DNA from: Cladosporium sp. IMV 00045
Lineage: Eukaryota > Ascomycota > Dothideomycetes > Cladosporiales > Cladosporiaceae
NCBI GenBank assembly: GCA_001931905.2
Contig: MSJI02000333.1
Location: 46,455 to 97,732, forward strand
Direction: 5' to 3'
Length of the DNA: 51,278 nt
Under the pieces are notes generated by a model that worked only from the letters and a program-made list of their open reading frames with translations, searched no databases and was not told the origin of the DNA. A program made the translations under genes and the position numbers. Position 1 is the first letter of the stretch. Each line of letters begins with the position of its first letter. This document shows positions 31,124-42,695 of this stretch, in pieces.

Positions 31124-34100
31124 ATGCTGCCTTCGTCTTCTTCACTCTTTACTTCGCTTCCTGCACGACCACCAACGCCCCCAAAAGACGTACAGGAACA
31201 CGTCCAAAACGCCTTTGACTTTTTGGAGCACGGCCACGAGGGGACAGATGAAGATGCCGTGGATGCTCCCAAAGGTCGATTATCTACAGACACGCCCCCG
31301 GTGTCTTCACCAATCTCTGCTGAAGGAGTCAACGCTGGTTCAACGGCTACCAAAAAGGTCGGCTTCTCGCCTTTCCCTCCGACATTTCACGACGTACCGG
31401 AAGCTGGAGTATCGAGCTCCCCTCGAGATCGCCTACTGAGATCGACGCCTCGCCTTCGCTCTCATAAGCCTATCAAATCAATCTTGAAGCTCTCAAGCTT
31501 CGCGCCACCACCGACGCCAGATGAGCACGAGCAGAGACTCGGCTACTTCTCGCCAGAAGATCCAAGCAGTTTTGGAAAAATGCTTCAGTCTGTACTCAAC
31601 GAGCTTGCTTCTTCATCGAGAACATCACGATTAGACGCTTATCTGGCCCTTCATGGCGCTCTCACTGCGTATGATGGCATCCCGGACCGACAGGCCATGG
31701 CAGCCAACATGAACCAATTCCAGCAGTACATATCTAGGGATATGGCCTGGAGAGCTTCAAGCGACCTTACCGACACACAGATCGCCACACAAGCGCTCAA
31801 ACTTGCATGTACTATGGTTTTCGATAGCCAATTATCAAAAGCCATGGACGATGAGTTTCGCACCTTCTTGATTGATAAGTCAATCACGGTGATGGAGCAA
31901 TCGGAAATGCCCAAGGCTCTGGTCAAGACCCATCTATATTTGGTCGCCCAACAGAAGTTTCACCCTTCTATCATTACGCAAAGTCGGGCCGAGAGAATGA
32001 TCTCGGCGTTGCGGACTATCGAAGATCGTTGCAGCAGTAATAGTCTCATTGCTACAAGATTGGTCATCTATCAAAGACTTCTAGACCAGGCCCCTGTGGT
32101 CATGAGCAACAGGCTTCGGGACTGGCTCGAACACGTCTTCCATGGGATGCTCAGCAGTGTCACCGACACACGAACGCGAGCAATTGAGGTCGGTAATCAT
32201 GCTGGCTTGCTGCTCGGGACGAACCCCGCGGCATCAAAGGCGCTGCACGACCTTTTCGAAACCGAGGTTGAAGAAGGCCAGACGTATTGCGATTATCTCA
32301 CTCTCCGGCTGACGAGTATGATTGGGGATAAGCAGAAGCAGGCCGGGCCTTCTGTGCCACAGATCTGGTCCGCAGTAATCCTTTTCTTTCGATCGAAAAG
32401 ACGGCCCCTTGAGAAATGGCCGAGACTTCGCAACTGGCTACAAGATCCTTCAAAAATGCCTCAACTCAAGCGATTTCGCCATCAAGAGCCAGGCAAACTT
32501 GGCATGGAAGAAACTCGTTTTCACCGTCATGCCTGATGCGTCGACCACGCCAACAATGCTCTCTATGCTCAAAGTCCCGATCAATGCTGGCTTTGAAAAA
32601 CGTGGCGCCGACCGGACTGGTAAGCAAGCACGCCAATTTGCGCTGGACCTCTACCATAATCTTCTGCACTACGCCATGCGACCATCTCTGTCGCACGCCG
32701 ACCTCGACGTAACCTGGGATGCTTATGTTCACCCGATTCTGTCCGACATGATCAAAGCCAGTCCGAAGGGTCGGTTCAACGCTTGTAAGATACTACACGG
32801 ACTCCTCAGTCCAAATGCTGGTCTCTGGAACGAACTGGCGGCTATGGATCCTAATTCAATAAAGTCTCATGATCTACCAAGAATGGACCCTCGCTGGGTA
32901 CGCTCGCGATTGACAAGAATTCTCGCATTAGTCGAGCCAATCATGTCTGCCGAGCTTTGGACGTCCGAAGAGGAGCACGCACCCGCCTCCAGAGTATGGC
33001 AAGACACTTTGCAGAGCATCGCGGAAGCAGGCACACAAGAGGTGCGCACTTCAAACGAGCTTCGAGAAGCCATCGCTCTAGTCATGAATTTCTTTCAGCG
33101 GCTGTGGAAATCATCGCCCGCTGCCAACAGCAATCAACCAATTATCACGTCAACAAACTTCGGGGGCATGATGCGTACGACATGTCACTACATTGGACCA
33201 TCGTTGCTCGCTGAGGATATCCTTGCAAGGACACCTCAAGGTGATGCGGAGGCTGCGCCGACCCCATCACACCGACCTTCGAAACATCAATATGCCCTCT
33301 ATTCGCCACTCTTGTTCGCACTCTCAATGATGTGCTCCCAGCCACACCAAGCAGACGAGCCTCAGTGGCGCTCCACCGCCACGGAAATCATGGGCCTTGC
33401 CTGCAAAGCTAAGGCAACCAGTGCTGCAAAGTTAGGGCTTATCAATTGCACCTCACAAGTTTTGCAGACTTGTTCCAATGCAGATGACAAGAGTCAGCTT
33501 GCTATACTCTGGACGCTTTTTGCTGAACAAGTCATCGAAGCACTAAAGCATGCAAGAGCTGAACCCACTTCCGCCGGCTCTCTTGGACAAAAACTTAGAG
33601 ATGCACTTAGTGTTGTCTTATGTGGACTGCCAATCATACATTTTCAAGCCGCAAATGTCACCGCTGCGCGGCTTGTCGTAGAAGAGATCGTTTCGCTCGC
33701 TCGGTCAACCGCAGGCGATTCCGGCGTAATGCTTGCTGTGATTGAACCTCTTTCCAAGGCTCTCCTTGATAACACTGCACCTGTTGATCGCTCGACGAAG
33801 GCAGAATTTGCAACGACCCTCCTGAGTTTGGCTGGCTGGCCACAGAATCGACAAGCCACCGAACAAGCACGCAGAATGCTTTGGGGTGTTGGCAGTGGAC
33901 CGCACAAGGCTGGTGCATTCGACCCATATGAGCATTTCTACAGTCTTATCAAGAATGTTCTTGAGGAGGGTTACAATGGATTGGATAATGAGTCAACAAA
34001 CGGCTGTCACTCAACCGCCATGCTTGCTTCGCTTGAAAATTTTATCAATAGCTGCTCTTCACCGCTCCTGGTGAATGCACTCCGGCAGATCCAGGATGGC

Positions 34101-36320
34101 CTAGTGTCGTGGATCAAAGACAGCCAACGAAAAGTTTTCTCAGGCGAGAACATCGCAGCCGCACACAAGGTTACAGAAACCTGGAATGCAATCATCGACA
34201 AACTCTCGGGATTGCCCCGCAAAGACGGTGCTTTGCTCAATCTCCTCCAACCGATGTTTATCGCCGGCTTTGTCAGTCCAAGGCGCGCAGTGGTCAATCG
34301 CACAATCATGTTTTGGAAAGACAGCTTTGGTGATCAAAATCAGCTGCGGTATCCAGCGGAACTCGCGAAAATCTTGCGGGCCGCCAGGCCATACGTCGAG
34401 CTTGCGCTGCCGAACTTACCAGAATCAGAGGTGAAGGAAGAGACCATCGAGCTGCCTGCGTTCTCGGGCCCGCAAGATCAAGACAGTCAAGTGCAGCCCG
34501 AGGCAACTTGCAGTAGTAGATGGGCGAATCTTCCTCAAGGCACTATCAGTCCCGTGAGGCGAACCCCAGCGTCTCACAGTGTGTCTTCGCGCCTCGCCAG
34601 CATCCACATTGGGGGCACTAACAGCGCGAGCAAGGATAGCTCTAAGCCAAGCGATCACAAACCAAAGGCTCGGTTGCGACATGACGATTCACAAGTGGTA
34701 TTTGCACCTATCGAATCCTCCCCCCTTCCTGCTGCGGATGAGTCTCAGCCGCTCACCGAACATCAGAAAGAGGTCAGATCACGTCAGGACGAAACTGCAC
34801 AGATGTTCCCAGACCTATCATCGACCCCTGCCACCAAGCAAACTCCCCGGACTCTGCGAAAGACGCCTGGAAGGCTAAATTTCAACTCTGGTGCTGCACG
34901 AGAAGCAGCGACAAGTACGCCACTGGAGATGCCCGAGGGGCACAATGAGATGAGTGGCTACCTAGGCTCTTCGCCAACGCCTCGCAGCTCAGGCAAGCTC
35001 GGGTCTGGACAGATTGAGTTGGCTGCGGCCGCAGAAGATCAACCTGAGGAAGATGAGCCCTCCTCATCGCCTCCACGACCCTCTCATGCAGATGAGGTCG
35101 AGCACCGAGTCCCTGGCAACAAACACGAAAGCAGCTTTGTTCAGGACAGTGCCCCGCCTAAAACTGACATGGTTGCCAAGCTTGCGAGTCGGTTTGATGA
35201 GGTGGCAGCAGACTCGGATTTGCCGTCGGACACTGTTCTCCCGACTGAGCAACTTGAAATGGAGGCAGAGGCTGCGGAACGCCGAGCTGATCGCCATGAT
35301 TCCGACTCTCCATTTCTAACAGATGCTCAAGTGGACGCTACTACTGTCGTCGAGCCAACTGAGATCTCCGAGCATCAACCTACTGATTTCAATGCTCAGA
35401 ACGCATCGCAAAAAGATGATGTCGACGCTGAGAGAGTGGAGAATTCTGTTATGGAACCTTCCGTGCAGCCATCTCCAAACAACAGCCAAGTAAGCACCAG
35501 ATCGGCTCGCAAACGCAAGCGTGAGTCTACAACATCTGCGAGTACAACCTCAAAGAGACAGAAGCATCAGTCACCTTTCCGCCGAGTACTATCTGGAATT
35601 TTCGGCGCACCACAAGAGAACGATGACGATATTGGAGACGAAATCGTCGTGGCAAGCAGTCAGCCAACCGACTCTCCGACAGCGGTACGGAAAGCTGAAG
35701 CTGCTGAGGATGAGTCCCAGAACACTCAGAAATCTACATCTTCTTCACAGCAGACGAAGCGTGGGCGCGGGCGTCCACGGAAATCGGAGACTCCCACGCC
35801 AGCCCCTCCCGCAGCGACACCCATCGCATCATCTACACGATCAAAGCGTAAAGCCTCAGCCTTCTCTGGTGCCGATGATCAGGATTCCGAATCTGCAGCC
35901 AGCGACACGAAATCTTCATCGACTGCGAAACGTCAACGTCGAAGAGCGCGGAACAAGCAAGCGCAAGAGGCTCGCAGGTCTCAGGAAGATGCCGGATCAC
36001 GACCATCTTCTAGACGAAAAGCTACCGCTGTGGTTATCGAGAAACCCTTGGCCGACGTCGAAGTCACCGACGCCCGCATGCCTTCTAATGATGAGGATGA
36101 ACGCGGTGAAGAGCCACAGGAAGTTCCGAAGCAGGAAGCTCCAACCCCGCTGCAAGAGCGTCCCAAGGCGACGCCTAAGGGCATTCTGGGTCGCTTGAAA
36201 GACATTCTAGGCGATTGCAAGAGCATGATTTTTGGGTCGCAGGAGGAGAGGGAATTCGACGACGTTTTGTTTGAACTTCGCAAAGAGGTGCATGAGGCCG
36301 CACGGAGAAGAAGATCATAG
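31124..36320 (+). CDS. rif1: Rif1, telomere and replication-timing regulator (one apparent frame break)
   Basis: The ATG at 31124 (MLPSSSSLF) was chosen; the upstream open frame has no ATG. Residues 78-81 (KVGF) and 119-122 (SILK) form an RVxF/SILK pair of PP1-docking motifs near the N-terminus, as in yeast Rif1, flanked by several S/T-P sites. The HEAT-like N-terminal domain follows (LDAYLALHGALTAY; WLEHVFHGMLSS; PQIWSAVILFF; SSDFAIKSQANLAWKKLVF). The C-terminal 500 residues are charged and disordered and include an AT-hook-like RGRGRPRK. The frame changes by one extra base at about 32436-32443 (CTACAAG); across it the conserved WL...ILQKCLNSSD block is contiguous, so an indel is likelier than an intron. 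Adjusted length is 1731 residues. Rif1 recruits PP1 to restrain origin firing and acts at telomeres and double-strand breaks. Confidence 0.9.
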
Positions 36321-36664
36321 ACTCAGATTAGCATAATTCTTTTGTATGAGGCAGTCAACTAGGCGGCAATGACCATCATAAAATTGAAATCCTCTTGAGC
36401 CTCACCATTAAGCCCTGCATACAGCATTGACTTTTGAAGGAATCCAGTATAGACACATGTGTTATGTAGTTCTCTAAGATGTAACCCGAGTACAGTGGGC
36501 ACCAAAGTTTAAGCACAGACATTCACCGCATCCTATGCGAGATGGCTCATCATTAGCACCACATCCTTATATTTGACAAATGTGTCTCTTCCTAGTAATA
36601 TTATAAAAACCACCTACATCGCGTTCTTACTCCAGTCTCTCATCACAGTTAACCTACTACCAAC
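36321..36664 (+). promoter_or_regulatory. Promoter of the BAHD acyltransferase
   Basis: These 344 bases lie between the rif1 stop and the next ATG. TATAAAA at about 36602-36608 is about 60 bases before the ATG, a good TATA-box candidate. Confidence 0.6.
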
Positions 36665-38050
36665 ATGGACTTCTCCCCACCACTCAGAGAGCTGAACCCG
36701 TTCGAACAACAGCCGAATCTGTCCAGATTGTACACACAGCTATGCGCAATATTCCCCGTCCACAACGAAGACAAATATTCAGAAATCCAAAAGACATTGG
36801 AAGCTGGTCTCGACCGTTTAGCTGATGCATTTCCATGGATCGCCGGTCAAGTCGTCAACGAAGGCGCTGGAGTCGGCTCGTCGGGCACCTATTCGGTCAA
36901 GAAGCTGAACAGGAGACCTCGCCTTGTCGTCAAAGATCTTCGACGCGAGAGTGACGCTCCAACCCTGGAGGATTTGAGAAAATCTGACTATCCGGTAGCT
37001 ATGCTGAATGAAGACTGGATTGCCCCTAGGAAAACTCTCGATATGGTATTTGGTCAAGCCTCAGATCCGGCCGAGGTGTTTGCGGTACAAGTCAACTATA
37101 TCTCTGGAGGACTACTTCTCACAGTTGCAACTCAGCACAATGTCATGGACATGACTGGGCAGGCTGAGCTGACACGCCTGCTCTCCAAAGCGTGCAAAGG
37201 GGAACATTTCACCAGCGAAGAGTTGAGAATCGGCAATATGTCTTCAGCCGGAGCCATCGAGCTTCTTGACGACTCGGTCGACGTTGAGAAAGAGCTCCAA
37301 AACCAATCCTCCCAATCATCCGCCTCTCAGCCTACGCCAGAAGGGCCGGTGGAAACATCCCCAGCGCCGCCTGAGTGCACTTGGGCGTTCATCACCTTCG
37401 ACGCCTCATCACTCGCCTCTCTTAAAGCCACGGCAACGAAAGAGATCACTTCAGACTTCATATCCACCGACGATGCTCTCACAGCATTCATCTGGCAAGC
37501 AACGATACGGGCACGCTTAAATCGCCTCTCGCCCTCCCGCAAAATCACTTTCGCGCGGGCCATCGACCCAAGACGGTATCTCAAAGAGCTACCGCTTTCC
37601 TACCCAGGCCTGGTGCAGAACATGGCCTACAGCGAATCGACAGTTGAAGACATGATGAACAAACCGCTGGGCTACGCAGCATCCCTACTCCGTGCAGCCG
37701 TGGATCCGAAGACTTCTGACCTGGAGCGTAATACGCGAGCATTGGCCACATTACTCAGTAGAAGTAAAGACAAGAGCTCTATTAATGTGACCTCAAAGCT
37801 GGATACTTCGGCAGACATCATGTTGAGTTCGTGGGCTGCTGTGAATAGCTACGAGGACGACTTTGGGTTTGGATTGGGGAAGCCGGAGATGGTTAGGAGG
37901 CCTGGCTTCACGCCTGTGGAGGGTTTGATGTATTTGCTACCCAAGACTCCGAAAGGGGACGTCACGGCTATGGTTTGTTTGAGGAAGGAAGACTTGGACC
38001 GTTTGAGATGTGATGGAGTCTTTGCGGAAATGGGAAAGTTTGTTGGGTGA
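36665..38050 (+). CDS. BAHD-type acyltransferase, trichothecene 3-O-acetyltransferase-like
   Basis: A single exon of 461 residues starts at the ATG at 36665. The catalytic motif of the superfamily is QHNVMDMTG (HxxxD, His158 and Asp162), and the C-terminal structural motif is DFGFGLGKP (the DFGWG equivalent). The residue DAFPWIAGQV block and the late DALTAFIWQA helix fit the two-domain fold. Fungal members transfer acetyl or other acyl groups from CoA to hydroxyls or amines of secondary metabolites, and Tri101 is the best-known relative. The acceptor here is unknown. A Ser/Gln-rich loop at residues about 210-235 is probably flexible. The frame is intact. No biosynthetic core enzyme is adjacent, so it may act alone, for instance in detoxification (inference). 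Confidence 0.87.
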   Translation: MDFSPPLRELNPFEQQPNLSRLYTQLCAIFPVHNEDKYSEIQKTLEAGLDRLADAFPWIAGQVVNEGAGVGSSGTYSVKKLNRRPRLVVKDLRRESDAPTLEDLRKSDYPVAMLNEDWIAPRKTLDMVFGQASDPAEVFAVQVNYISGGLLLTVATQHNVMDMTGQAELTRLLSKACKGEHFTSEELRIGNMSSAGAIELLDDSVDVEKELQNQSSQSSASQPTPEGPVETSPAPPECTWAFITFDASSLASLKATATKEITSDFISTDDALTAFIWQATIRARLNRLSPSRKITFARAIDPRRYLKELPLSYPGLVQNMAYSESTVEDMMNKPLGYAASLLRAAVDPKTSDLERNTRALATLLSRSKDKSSINVTSKLDTSADIMLSSWAAVNSYEDDFGFGLGKPEMVRRPGFTPVEGLMYLLPKTPKGDVTAMVCLRKEDLDRLRCDGVFAEMGKFVG

Positions 38051-38159
38051 AGCGACCGTGTCAGATTTGCATGGTAAAAAGAAAGAATTAACGAACTAGC
38101 TATCAGACATTCTGATCAAACGCAAAGCCATCCATTAGCAGTCATACCCCAACTACCCA

Positions 38160-39003
38160 TCACCGCGTTTCACCTTCAAGCTCCTGCGAGTCCGATTTGA
38201 CCGCCATCTCCGCCGGGTTCCCATGCGACCGAGCTGCATATGTGTGCGAGGAAGATTGTGCCACAAAGTGAGGAGGCCCTTGAGCACCGGCTGCGTACAT
38301 GCTGCTGTCACGAGCAGCACTCTGCTTGCTCTTTTTCTTCTCGCGTAGTAATAACCACGACAGCACTCCGATGATGATTAGGAGTGGTACGCCAATCCTC
38401 ACGCCCACGCCTGCCATGGCGCCCGCTGAGAATGTATCGTCATCTGCCTGGGGAGTCGAGGTAGGCGTGTCGCTACTGGTGTTAGTCGGGATAGCGACAA
38501 GTGAAGAACCGGCTAATGAAGCCGCCGACGAGAGCTGGGTGGGCCGTAGGATGAGATCGTTGGCGATGTCATACGGCATAGTGAATATCGCGGCCGGCTC
38601 GCTGCAATTGCTCAAGCCGCAGGCGAACACCCATTCCCCGGTATTGCTGGGGCATGGAATGATGTTGGCACCGCCATATGGACTTACTGTGAGGTGATAT
38701 TAGTGGTGTTACTTGAATTCAACAGGAGTACTCTTGGAGTGATGAATTACATTCGCGGCAATTCTCAAAGCAGGCCGTGGAATTCCAATTGATGTCGGTG
38801 CAACTGCCTCGAGAAATACGACCGCCATTCAGGCAAGCTCCATTTGCCAGGCATGTTGCGTCCTCGCTGCAACAAGCAGACGGGCCTGGACCACTGTTGC
38901 AAGGTGTGTCGCGATTAGCTGGAGTTCGTCCTGGGAAGTAGCAGTCTGCTCGAGTGATGGAAAACCAGGCTACGAAGGCTATGAAGATCGATCCGAAAGC
39001 CAT
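38160..39003 (-). CDS. Cys-rich single-pass membrane protein (one apparent frame break)
   Basis: Exon 1 is 39003-38751, followed by a 63-base intron and exon 2 at 38687-38160. A signal peptide (MAFGSIFIAFVAWFSITRAD) precedes a Cys-rich ectodomain: CYFPGR, CNSG, SACCSED, C-LANGACL, RGSCTD and C--NCREC, the spacing seen in many Pezizomycotina surface proteins. After NIIPCPSNT the frame changes by one extra base in the C4G3 run at 38636-38642, restoring a WVFACGLSNC segment. Then come a Ser/Thr-rich stalk, a transmembrane helix (GVPLLIIIGVLSWLLL) and a basic cytosolic stop (REKKKSK). The adjusted length is 259 residues. The function of this family is not known; a cell-wall sensor-like role is only suggested by layout. 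Confidence 0.75.
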
Positions 39004-40460
39004 GATAAATTAGATCGAATCAAAACTTTGAATGAACGAACGATAAAAACAACCGGTTAGTGTTTGCCTCCTGAAGGGGAACAGAAGGTTTCAGATGAGA
39101 GGGCAGAGCACTGAAATACAGAATCTGGCAATGCGTTGGGGAGCCAGCCTATCTGTTCTCGCGTGCGCAGCATGGAGGATTCCGTGCCGGGTATACCGCT
39201 GCTGTGTTGAAGCAACTTCACCGGTTTGGAGTACGAATAGCCAATGAGCGCAGACTCATGCTGACTTTGTGGCTCTGAATATAGACACCAAAAGGCAACT
39301 TGCAGAGATCAATAATCAGAGTATGCAGAATGGCAATGCTGGACCACTAGAAGACATGCAGGAGTCAGCTCGGCGAAGTTCAGCTACAGCGCAGGACCCC
39401 AAATCAGTCCACCGATCCCAATGTATATAGATGGGAACACAGCATTTCTAGCTTAGGCGAGATTGTTGGCCAAGCGAAATGCAACAATGGCCTCTCCCGG
39501 CTGTGCATGTGCAACCGGAACCTGCGCTCCGTAGCAAACATGATGGCCAGCTGAAGGCACCGTCCATGATCGTACAAAAGCTGTCAAAAGCACTCATGTG
39601 TAATGTCGGAATTGTCGAGCAATCGTGAACATTCCTGAGGTTTTGAAGGAGGCCTCAGAAGCAAAATTCCCAGGACGAGCCGCAGCCGAACTGAGCTATC
39701 ATGATTGAGCGACCAAGAGAGGTGATAACCATGCAAGGCGGGGCCATTGCGGTCAGTATGTATCAAGTACATCTGTACATGGCAAACCCTTCACATAATC
39801 AGAGGATGTGGCGAGTGTGGTCAGCATTCAGATTTGATGTCTTCAACAACGATGAAATCATACCGCGGCAAGCCTCTCGAGCGGCTCGGCGTGATTCAAT
39901 CGGCGCTAAGGTGATCCGCGACTAGCAAAGATCCTTAGGCCCACTCTTGTCGACACCTTATTCCGCACTATTTCCTTTCCTCGCGCCGCAATTTCGTGCA
40001 AGATCGATTTTTTGCATAATCGGCGGAACGGCTCTCGGCGAAACGCTTGTTAGTGCTTGCTCAACAGACCTGATGGCGGTCTCAGAGCGGTTCGAGTCAG
40101 TCTCGTGGCGAGTCTGTTTCTACACATCTGCGACTGGAGGCCCACTTTCGCGGAATCGTGCCATCTTTACCTTCGCATTCCACCGGCAACGGCTCACCGC
40201 GGACTGAAGCATCGTCATGGAAGGACGCCATTTTGATCCAGGGCCCATGACGATCGGTTGCTATCGGTTGCTATTTCATTTCCCCTTTCTTTAGCCTTTG
40301 TTTGTAAGTGTGACATTCTGCGTTTCGTCTAAAGAAATGCGTTTTACTTTGGTCAGCACAGCAGTGCGGTTTGCATAGTCCTTGTACTCGCATCTTACGC
40401 GAAGTCATTGACTAGGCAGTTTCGCGATCTCCCTAGCGCGAAGGTATCTGCAACTTGGAT
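39004..40460. other. Intergenic region
   Basis: These 1.46 kb carry the divergent promoters of the Cys-rich protein and the membrane protein. Short ORFs have no motif. A tandem ATCGGTTGCT (about 40254-40274) lies about 190 bases before the downstream ATG. Confidence 0.5.
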
Positions 40461-41696
40461 ATGGAAGAGAAAGTGGACAAGTTCCCCAGCGCTAGCGACA
40501 GCAGCAGTGACGGCGAGCATCCACAAGAGACGAAGCAGGAAAGATTGGAGCGTTTCCGCGAAGCAGCAATGTTGCAAGCAAATGTGAGAGAAGAGGAGGA
40601 AATCGAGGATTCGGATAAGGAAAAGATCGGAGACGACGACCTGGAGCCATCAGAATCAGAACCCACACCTGATGCAGAGCAACAAGGAGCCACAGCACAG
40701 GATGGCATCTTGCCGCCTCCAGTGCGACCACAACGCCTCCATGCCAATTCAAGTGTCACGGTTACCGGCTCTGCGAAAGAGTCGCAGGTCGCTGATATGC
40801 CGCAGCTGAAGCGCAGAATGACAAAACTGGCAAACAAAAAATCCCACCCGATGGAGCACTTGGGCATCACGCTCGGTGTTCCCATGATCTTGCTTTGCGA
40901 CTTGATCATCCCGTGTATAATCTACTACACGTGGTATAACAGCCACCGCGCGACATGGCAAGATGATTGCAGAGAGTGGCATGACCGCGGCGAGTCTTGC
41001 CCTATCGAGAAGCCGGAGTTCAACGAGGATATCATGGGCTACGCCGTCGTGTGTTTCGGCTTCGGCGAGCTGTATGTGCTTCTTGCGCGAGTCTGGAGAC
41101 TCTTCTTCAGACGCGAACAGTGCGCACCCCTCCTATCCCGGAACCGTTGGGAACTAGATGCGACAAGCTGGGTTTATCTAGTCGCTATGCTCATCGCGCT
41201 CATTCCTTTCGTCACTGGCGCATCTCTCACTCTCCCATGGCTCTACCTTTACGGGCCGGCCTTCCTCATGGCGTTCTTGGGCGTCCTCATGGTAATCACG
41301 ACACTCCACCCGTTCAACATCCCAATTGGCATCAATTCGCACGCACGAGGCTCCGGACTGCGGCCTTTCATCTACTACGCTGCAGAGGATTTCATCGCAG
41401 TAGACGGTCTGCAAGACCGCGAATTTCGCATAAGATACAACGAGCGATACGAAAGCAGCAAGTCGTTCAGGAGAATGTTCGTCTGGCTCACAATATTCTG
41501 GGAACTTGGTGTTCTCATATACATCGGCTGCCTTTCAGCGGTCATATGGCTCGTGGAATTCCATATTGCTTTTGGCTTGTCTCTGGGCCTCCTCTTTGGC
41601 TGGATCGTCGCCTGGGCTTTTTGTTCCTGGCTTTACGTAGAATGGGATATGAACCGACAACGCAAAGCATACGAAGCAGGCAAGGACGATGTCTAG
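40461..41696 (+). CDS. Multi-pass membrane protein of unknown function
   Basis: The protein has 411 residues from the ATG at 40461. The first 130 residues are acidic and polar and look disordered (SDSSSDGEHPQE; REEEEIEDSDKEK). After a basic RRMTKLANKK stretch come about seven hydrophobic segments: GVPMILLCDLIIPCIIYYTW, GYAVVCFGFGELYVLLARVW, WVYLVAMLIALIPFVTG, YLYGPAFLMAFLGVLMVITT, FVWLTIFWELGVLIYIGCLS and a final pair (VIWLVEFHIAFGLSLGLLFG; WIVAWAFCSWLYV). A loop with two Cys lies between the first two. I recognise no named family, although such proteins are common and conserved in Pezizomycotina. The frame is intact. Confidence 0.8.
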   Translation: MEEKVDKFPSASDSSSDGEHPQETKQERLERFREAAMLQANVREEEEIEDSDKEKIGDDDLEPSESEPTPDAEQQGATAQDGILPPPVRPQRLHANSSVTVTGSAKESQVADMPQLKRRMTKLANKKSHPMEHLGITLGVPMILLCDLIIPCIIYYTWYNSHRATWQDDCREWHDRGESCPIEKPEFNEDIMGYAVVCFGFGELYVLLARVWRLFFRREQCAPLLSRNRWELDATSWVYLVAMLIALIPFVTGASLTLPWLYLYGPAFLMAFLGVLMVITTLHPFNIPIGINSHARGSGLRPFIYYAAEDFIAVDGLQDREFRIRYNERYESSKSFRRMFVWLTIFWELGVLIYIGCLSAVIWLVEFHIAFGLSLGLLFGWIVAWAFCSWLYVEWDMNRQRKAYEAGKDDV

Positions 41697-42017
41697 ACTG
41701 GAACTGGTGTAATACAGATAGAGCTCACGCATAATGATTAATGACATAATAGGTCTTTCCGACATCGGCATGACAGCTTTTTAAGTGCTACGATATCCGA
41801 CCGATCAGCTGGCTAATTTAGGCTCAACACCTGCGGTGCCGCTATACACATTTGGCGAGCTTCGATTTAAAGTGATGTAAGGAATATTCCATTTCTGCCG
41901 TTATTTTCGTGAACTAGCTATCAAAGCTGGCATACAACCAACGAGTAACTCCAGCCCTCATTGTGCTGCTGATCCAGCCGACTGACTGGACTCTAGCAGA
42001 GAAACATGTTTGTCAAT
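41697..42017. other. Convergent 3' intergenic region
   Basis: This stretch lies between the membrane protein and the CipC-like gene. I see nothing but presumed 3' UTRs. Confidence 0.5.
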
Positions 42018-42695
42018 CTAGTATCGGTCTCCACCATAGTTGTCGCGGCCGCCGTAGTTGTCACGACCTCCTCCATACTGCTCACGGCCGCCTTCATACT
42101 GATCACGGCCCCCGCCATATTGCTTGCGGCCTCCACCATAGTTGTCACGACCCCCGCTGTAGCTGTCGCCACCGCCGCGGCCAAAGTTCTCCCGACCAAA
42201 GGTGTCCTGGAGATGGCCCGGCGCTTCATGCTGGCTCGGGTCATACTGGTCGTAGTTGTTGCCGTAGTGCTCGTCGTAGAGGTGCTCGGCACGCTTCTTG
42301 GCCTCGTGCTTCGCCTTCTCGCGGTCAATGTAGTCGGCGCCCTTGGTCTCGGCCAGGCGGTCGACTTCAGCACCCGCAAAGCCAGCGAGGAGCTCCTTAG
42401 CGAAGCCGTGAGAAACGGCCTGGCCTGTTGGCTACGTCAGTACGAGAGAGGCATATGGATGTGTGTTTAACTGCAGCACGTACCTTCCTTGCGCTGCTTG
42501 TCTTCGAACATCTTCATGGCCATGAAAGAGGCACCACCGGCGAGGACCTCATGGCTGAGCTCGGCCTTGTTGTCCTCCTGCTGGTAGGCCTGGTTGTAGT
42601 GTTCTTGAGCTTCGCCTGTCTCCATGTATCAGCCTCTGCTCACGAGAATGGCTCAAATGTGTGCCACGATGCTGTCACTTACCGAAACCGAACAT
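42018..42695 (-). CDS. CipC-like (DUF3759) protein with Gly-Arg-Asp-Tyr repeat tail
   Basis: There are three minus-strand exons, 42695-42683 (13 bases), 42615-42484 and 42424-42018, giving 183 residues. The core matches the CipC family, named after a concanamycin-induced Aspergillus protein: MFGFGEAQEHYNQAY, LSHEVLAGGASFMAMKMFED, QRKEGQAVSHGFAKELLAGF and AGAEVDRLAETKG. Family members are usually about 110-130 residues and are abundant, stress-responsive proteins of unknown function. Here the core is followed by a linker and a tail of about 50 residues made of YGGGRDN-like heptads. Opposite this tail a long hydrophobic ORF exists on the plus strand and is only its shadow. The tiny first exon is well supported by the MFGFG start. 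Confidence 0.88.
42021..42180 (-). repeat. Coding heptad repeats (YGGGRDN-like) in the CipC-like tail
   Basis: Six to seven units of Y-G/E-G-G-R-D/E/K-N/Q occur in a row, ending GGDRY at the stop codon. The DNA shows a matching period of about 21-24 bases (CATACTG/TTGTCACG blocks on the plus strand). Confidence 0.85.

Noticed and set aside
42006..42470. Plus-strand ORF that looks like a hydrophobic membrane protein
   Set aside because: It is the reverse of the CipC-like Gly/Arg/Asp/Tyr repeat tail; its hydrophobicity is an artefact of the antisense frame, and the minus strand has proper exons.
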